Shown here: positions 60,196 through 64,000 of the stretch, in pieces
How positions within the stretch are numbered: the first letter of the stretch is position 1
How the letters are laid out: each line of letters starts with the position of its first letter
From: Dichetophora obliterata
Taxonomy: Eukaryota; Arthropoda; Insecta; Diptera; Sciomyzidae
DNA: 64,000 nt
Reading direction: 5' to 3'
Assembly (NCBI GenBank): GCA_963920525.1
Contig: OY986437.1
Span: 111,034,715 to 111,098,714 of the forward strand
Notes under the pieces: generated by a model
Told to the model about the DNA's origin: nothing
Database searches by the model: none
Seen by the model: only the letters and a program-made list of their open reading frames with translations
Position numbers and translations under genes: made by a program

Positions 60196-60960
60196 TAAAT
60201 TTATTTATTTATTCAATCAACTATTAACATTTATTGTTATACAGTTACTGTAAGTACATAATTTAATCGTAGGTTATAAAACTAATTCAGCATGATATCT
60301 TTTTTAAATGCTACCCTATTTTAGGTGATTTCAATCGAGCTGCAGATAATGTTGAACGTTTTGGTCATATTGTAAACCGGGTCACATTTGCCATAATTAG
60401 TTCTTCTGTAGGATATATAGAACAATTGCCTTTGCCTAAAATTTCTTTCAGGTGCATAAAATTTGAAAAGAGATAGAAGTGGTGCACAATCAATATGATT
60501 CATCACTACATCCCGAGCAAATAAGGCGAGAAAATACTTTCGCCGGAACTCCAAAGACTTTAGTCCAAGAAGAGCACATCGCGCTTCATAGGAAGGCATA
60601 AAATCCCAGTGGAGCTTGCGAATTGCTAACCTAGTGAAACGCCTTTGAATATTTTCAATTCTTTTAATATGTATAGAATATTGAGGGTCCCAGATAACAC
60701 AATTATACTCTAAAACCGACCTTACAATTGAAAAGAAAATGGTTCTCACGGTAAAGGGATCGGAGAGCTCTTTCGTATTGCGAGATAAAAATCCCATCAT
60801 CGCATTCGCTTTTGATATAATAGCATCAAAATGTTTGACAAAGCTTAACTTTCGCTCAAATAAAACCCCTAAGTCTTTCTTCAAGTCGACTCTCTCGATC
60901 AATACCGTATTAATACCGTAAGAACCTTCGAAAAATTGATTCTTCATAGAAAAAGACATT
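60196..60960 (-). pseudogene. 3' fragment of a LINE reverse transcriptase
   Basis: The minus-strand frame 60959-60321 is open for 212 codons. It covers the RT thumb and C-terminal region: KKDLGVLFERKLSFVKHFDA, then MMGFLSRNTKEL, then VRSVLEYNCVIWDPQYSIHI, then RRFTRLAIRK. The 3' end has an (ataa)n-like tail, seen as tttatttatttatt at 60199-60213. It is truncated before the catalytic palm. Clade (Jockey or CR1-like) cannot be fixed from this part. It directly abuts an F1 foldback MITE at about 60968. Confidence 0.82.
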
Positions 60961-60967
60961 ACATTAC

Positions 60968-61245
60968 ATTTACAGTTCTATTCTGGCATATTAACAGTTG
61001 TTAACCAGTATTTTTTATATTTCTATATGTTTGTTGTTTTCAAAACAAAATTTGAAGCACAAAAAACAAAATTTTTGAATGAAATTGTCAATAACTGAAA
61101 AGCAGTTGACAATTTTTATCAAAATTTATTATTTTTGAGCTTCAAATTTTGTTTTGAAATCAGAAAATTACAACAAACACATTGAAATATTCAAAATACT
61201 GGTTAACAATTTGTTAATTTGCCAGAATAGGGCTGTAAGACACAT
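60968..61245. mobile_element. Foldback MITE family F1, second copy
   Basis: Same family as 40806-41085: acag(ttc)tattctggc at the left, ttaatttgccagaatagg at the right, with mirrored interior gacaatttttatcaaaa against gaaattgtcaataactg. It sits at the broken 5' edge of the LINE fragment. Confidence 0.85.
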
Positions 61246-61599
61246 TAAAATGCAATTTATTGGTTTAAATTCCGTTTAGTTTTTTGGCAAATAGCTTAAA
61301 TTTCTGGCGAAAAGCAAATAGTTTTAAGCAATATATACCCCTTGCCATCTACTTGTTGGACCAGGAGTGCGAAAGTTTCTACATTCACAAAAAAAAAACA
61401 ATAGGAGTAAGCTATAAGAATTTTATGTAGATATTTTTTTTGTGGAAAAATCTTTTTATGGAATTACACTCTATATCTTGTAATTTTTCACGAATAACAT
61501 AATTTTCCAGATTGCTTTTGAATGAAGTTTTGTCATGTTTTTGAAAATCTATCGAAAATGAAAACAGAAGGAGCAGATGTCGAAGACATTTTTAATTTT

Positions 61600-61845
61600 G
61601 TCGGCCTTTATATTCTAGTGGAGAGTGCGCTCGACTATCAACTCATAGGTTGCCGGTTCGAATCCGGGTTCGGACATGGTTCTTTTAGCTTTCTTTGTTC
61701 TTTACTACATTTAAGAATTATTGCAACAAAAAATCCACAGCTGAATTGTGGAAAATGTGGAATAAAAGGACAGGAACAACTGAGGGCCGGAAATGCTTGC
61801 CGAGGTTCAGGCATAACACTAGCCTCGGTTATAAGAAATTAAAAT
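61600..61845 (+). repeat. tRNA-like SINE, different family
   Basis: It begins with a tRNA-shaped head of about 78 bases: an A-box region (tagtggagagtgcgctcg) and a perfect B box (ggttcgaatcc) flanked by ccg/cgg pairing. An unrelated body with ggaaaatgtggaataaaagg follows. The anticodon arm does not fold convincingly, so I call it a SINE and not a tRNA gene. Confidence 0.6.
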
Positions 61846-61929
61846 TGTCTTTCACGTTTGTTCCGCCTAATCCATAATTCACGATTAGCCATCAATTCTT
61901 CCTCTAATTATCTATCCATTTTCTTTCAG

Positions 61930-61991
61930 GGCAACTGTTATATTTTCTCCACTAGAATATGAAACTTTTGGTGCACCAAGGAGCTTTGATG
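61930..61991 (+). CDS. Candidate internal exon, phase-matched to 47408
   Basis: The acceptor attttctttcag is very good, and the donor ggtacgt is good. The 62 bp read TVIFSPLEYETFGAPRSFD after one base completing a codon. The AG ending of the 47408 exon plus this first G gives Arg, so the two exons could be joined over a 14.3-kb intron. That intron would contain the oppositely oriented end of Pkn, and this exon would lie in a Pkn intron. The protein family is not recognised. Confidence 0.4.
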
Positions 61992-62814
61992 GTACGTTCC
62001 AGCTTACAAATATAGCAGTATATTATATGTATTATTTGATAAGACATTTGTATTGTTAGAATAAAAGTCAATACGAATTTTGAGATTCGGATCTATTAAA
62101 GATGGTTAGAATTGAGTACTTTGAAGAATTAAGTAATATTACTTCAAAAGTCGTACAAGGAAAAAGAAGTAGAAGTAAAAAGAAGACTCGATTATCTGAA
62201 GTAGAAGTAAAAACTACTCGAAAGGTTCTGGGTTGATACGTTAATGCTTAAGTTGACATTCACGTTGGAAAAAAAAACTCAATTTAAAACATTTATTGTG
62301 AAAAGACTATAATACATAGAAACTTGAAAGTTTTTTTACGTAAATATTACAAAAAACAAAATTCCATTATTCGTTCTTTTACACGGAGCACATTGACATC
62401 GACAGCGACGTTACATCTGTCACATTTTTTTGCATGCTTTTGTTATTGAGGTGAATTTGGTGAAAATTTCGCAATGACATAGCAATGTTAATGTCGTGGG
62501 TATAGAATTATTTCTAATTTTACGAGTGACAACAGTAAAAAGATAAGAGGCGCGAATGAAACCATCGAGCAGTCCTGAATGTGTTCCGTGCATTATTAAA
62601 AATTTTCTAAGAAGACTGAAGTATTTAAACCGCACTATAGCAACCGATGCCTACTTTGTGAAGAAGGCATCATAGCAACCTGCCAATAGGTTATCTGTGA
62701 AAAGTTTAAGTTTACCCCTCTAACTCACCATTTATTGAATATTGTGGTTTATAAATTTAAATACTCATGGGTTTATTTTTCGAGGCAAACTGTATTTTTG
62801 CTTGTTACTAAATA
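61992..62814. other. Spacer, no gene seen
   Basis: It contains a purine-rich agaagtagaagtaaaaag run (62165-62180). Nothing else is recognised. Confidence 0.4.
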
Positions 62815-63085
62815 ATGTACAGCTGCGAACGGATTAATAGCAGTACTCTTATATTCGGAAATGTTTGGATAAATAATCCTAGTTTACAAATTTCGTATCC
62901 GATAAACCCATTATCATTCCTATATGAAATTTCAACGCTGGTTTCAAATATGTACTCAGTTTCCTCCCATATTGTAAAATTTTCAAGATACAAGGCGTTT
63001 TACGTTTTTGGCACGTGTTTAGTATTATTGATCTTTAATCTAATAATACTACAGTTAATTATATAATAATAGAATCTAAAATAAA
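62815..63085. repeat. Single arm of the 54-kb Tc1-like foldback family
   Basis: It starts acagctgcgaacggattaat, then agcagtactcttatattc, and continues with tttggataaataat, caacgctggtttcaaat and actcagtttcctcccatatt, as in 54414-55188. The partner arm is missing; a LINE fragment follows directly. Confidence 0.8.
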
Positions 63086-63121
63086 AGTAATTTAGAAAAA
63101 AATTAACTTTTCATTCAGTAT

Positions 63122-63960
63122 ATCGCGTGGTGACAGTCATTCCTATTGCAAAAAAATCAAGTGCTTCGGAACCATCCGATTTTCGACCGATTAGCCTATT
63201 GTCTTCAGTTTCTAAAGTATGTGAATCTCTCATGGCTGAACAAATTTCTCGTTATATAACTACTTTTGGCCTGATGTCTAAGCTGCAATCAGGCTTTCGG
63301 CCCGGACATAGCTGCTCCTCTGCTTTAGTAAAAGTTCTAGATGATATAAGATTGCCATATGATAAGGGTCATCTGAGTTTGCTTTGTCTATTTATTTTTG
63401 CAGGGACTATTTTGCTTTTACATGGACTCTGTAAAAAACTTAATATTTGGCAGGTCTCAAAGAGTCAGGGTAGGGAACAATTTCTCGCTTTACAAAAGAA
63501 CCACGAGTGGAGTCCCACAAGGCTCTGTTCTTGGCCCACTTCTTTTCACCATGTTTATAAATGATATCTTCAGTAAATGTAATCAGGTAACCATACATGC
63601 GTATGCTGAGACTTATAATTGTATTTGTCCAGGACACTTAGACTAATTGAAGATTTAATTGAAAAAGTTAATGAAGATTTAAATATAGTGGCAGAATGGG
63701 CGAATCTTAATAAACTGATGCTAAACCCTCTCAAATCGTATGTCCTACTGGTTTCAAAGACTGCATTTGAAAAAGTAGATATTTCACCGATTCTCCATAG
63801 TAACGTGCAGCTAAAATTCGTATGCAAGGCCACAAATCTTGGTTATAAAATAAATTCTTCTCTGTCTTGCGATGACCATGTTAACTCCTGCGTCAGTTAA
63901 ATTTACTATGTCTTAAGAAATCTTCGAGTGACTGCAGATTTTGTACCTGTTGACATCAGA
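63122..63960 (+). pseudogene. LINE reverse transcriptase fragment, runs to the window edge
   Basis: Blocks: fingers and palm (63127-63564; IPIAKKSSASEPSDFRPISL, then LQSGFRPGHSCSSALVKVL), palm continued in another frame (63398-63646; SGVPQGSVLGPLLFTMFIND), then thumb start (63619-63900; NIVAEWANLNKLMLNPLKS). The catalytic box, normally YADD, reads HAYAETYN here, so the active site is lost. A deletion near 63400 removes the region with the first catalytic Asp (the F.DFSKAFD position). Two frame changes are visible. CR1- or Jockey-like; clade not resolved. The fragment may go on beyond 64000. Confidence 0.8.
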
Positions 63961-64000
63961 AAAAACTAGTATTAACGCTATTACTGTCAATTATTACATA

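Noticed and set aside
61600..61678. Functional tRNA gene
   Set aside because: The B box is perfect, but the anticodon arm does not fold and a SINE-like body follows.

Overview
This window looks like nuclear DNA from a higher (cyclorrhaphan) fly, most plausibly a tephritid fruit fly. The reasons are the AT-rich introns and spacers, insect-type short introns, the Pkn kinase, a retinin-type cuticle gene with the usual four-codon first exon, and a DD41D 'rosa'-type mariner (a family first described in Ceratitis rosa). Species is inference; nothing in the sequence fixes it. Most of the 64 kb is transposable-element (TE) debris, and the TEs are layered inside one another with readable target-site duplications (TSDs).

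Layout. 1-0.8 kb: a tRNA-derived SINE and a foldback-repeat fragment. 1.9-7.4 kb: a three-layer nest of hAT in hAT, with a decayed piggyBac in the inner one. 7.6-12.8 kb: a third hAT shell with a perfect 8-bp TSD, holding an inverted-repeat element and a LOA/R1-group LINE with RNase H. 12.8-16.4 kb: gene-free spacer. 16.5 kb: a conserved arthropod ORF remnant. 17-18.5 kb: minisatellite units, a MITE and a foldback. 18.7-21.15 kb: an RTE-clade LINE. 22.7-24.3 kb: a minus-strand LOA copy split by a 995-bp MITE. 24.65-25.9 kb: a host-like coding exon split by a Jockey-group LINE. 26.3-31.1 kb: a minus-strand Jockey LINE split by a rosa mariner (itself split by a 246-bp MITE) and by a 780-bp element.

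32.0-32.7 kb holds the only complete, ordinary host gene, a secreted cuticle protein with TATA box and poly(A) signal. 32.9-36.75 kb is repeats, ending in a 14-monomer satellite with higher-order structure. 36.7-46 kb is a mosaic of foldback elements, including a PIF/Harbinger-like one. 42.9-43.2, 47.4-47.6 and 61.93 kb carry phase-compatible candidate exons of an unrecognised plus-strand gene. 48.25-48.73 kb is a MITE that keeps the first codons of a MADF-type protein. 55.66-57.48 kb (minus) contains the last six coding exons of Pkn, a Rho-effector AGC kinase. The right end has a second SINE copy, two more LINE fragments and further foldbacks.

Only the cuticle gene and Pkn are firm host genes, and they are functionally unrelated. 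Everything else is TE-derived or a candidate exon. Element ends below were read by eye from inverted repeats and TSDs. All coordinates marked approximate could move by a few bases.
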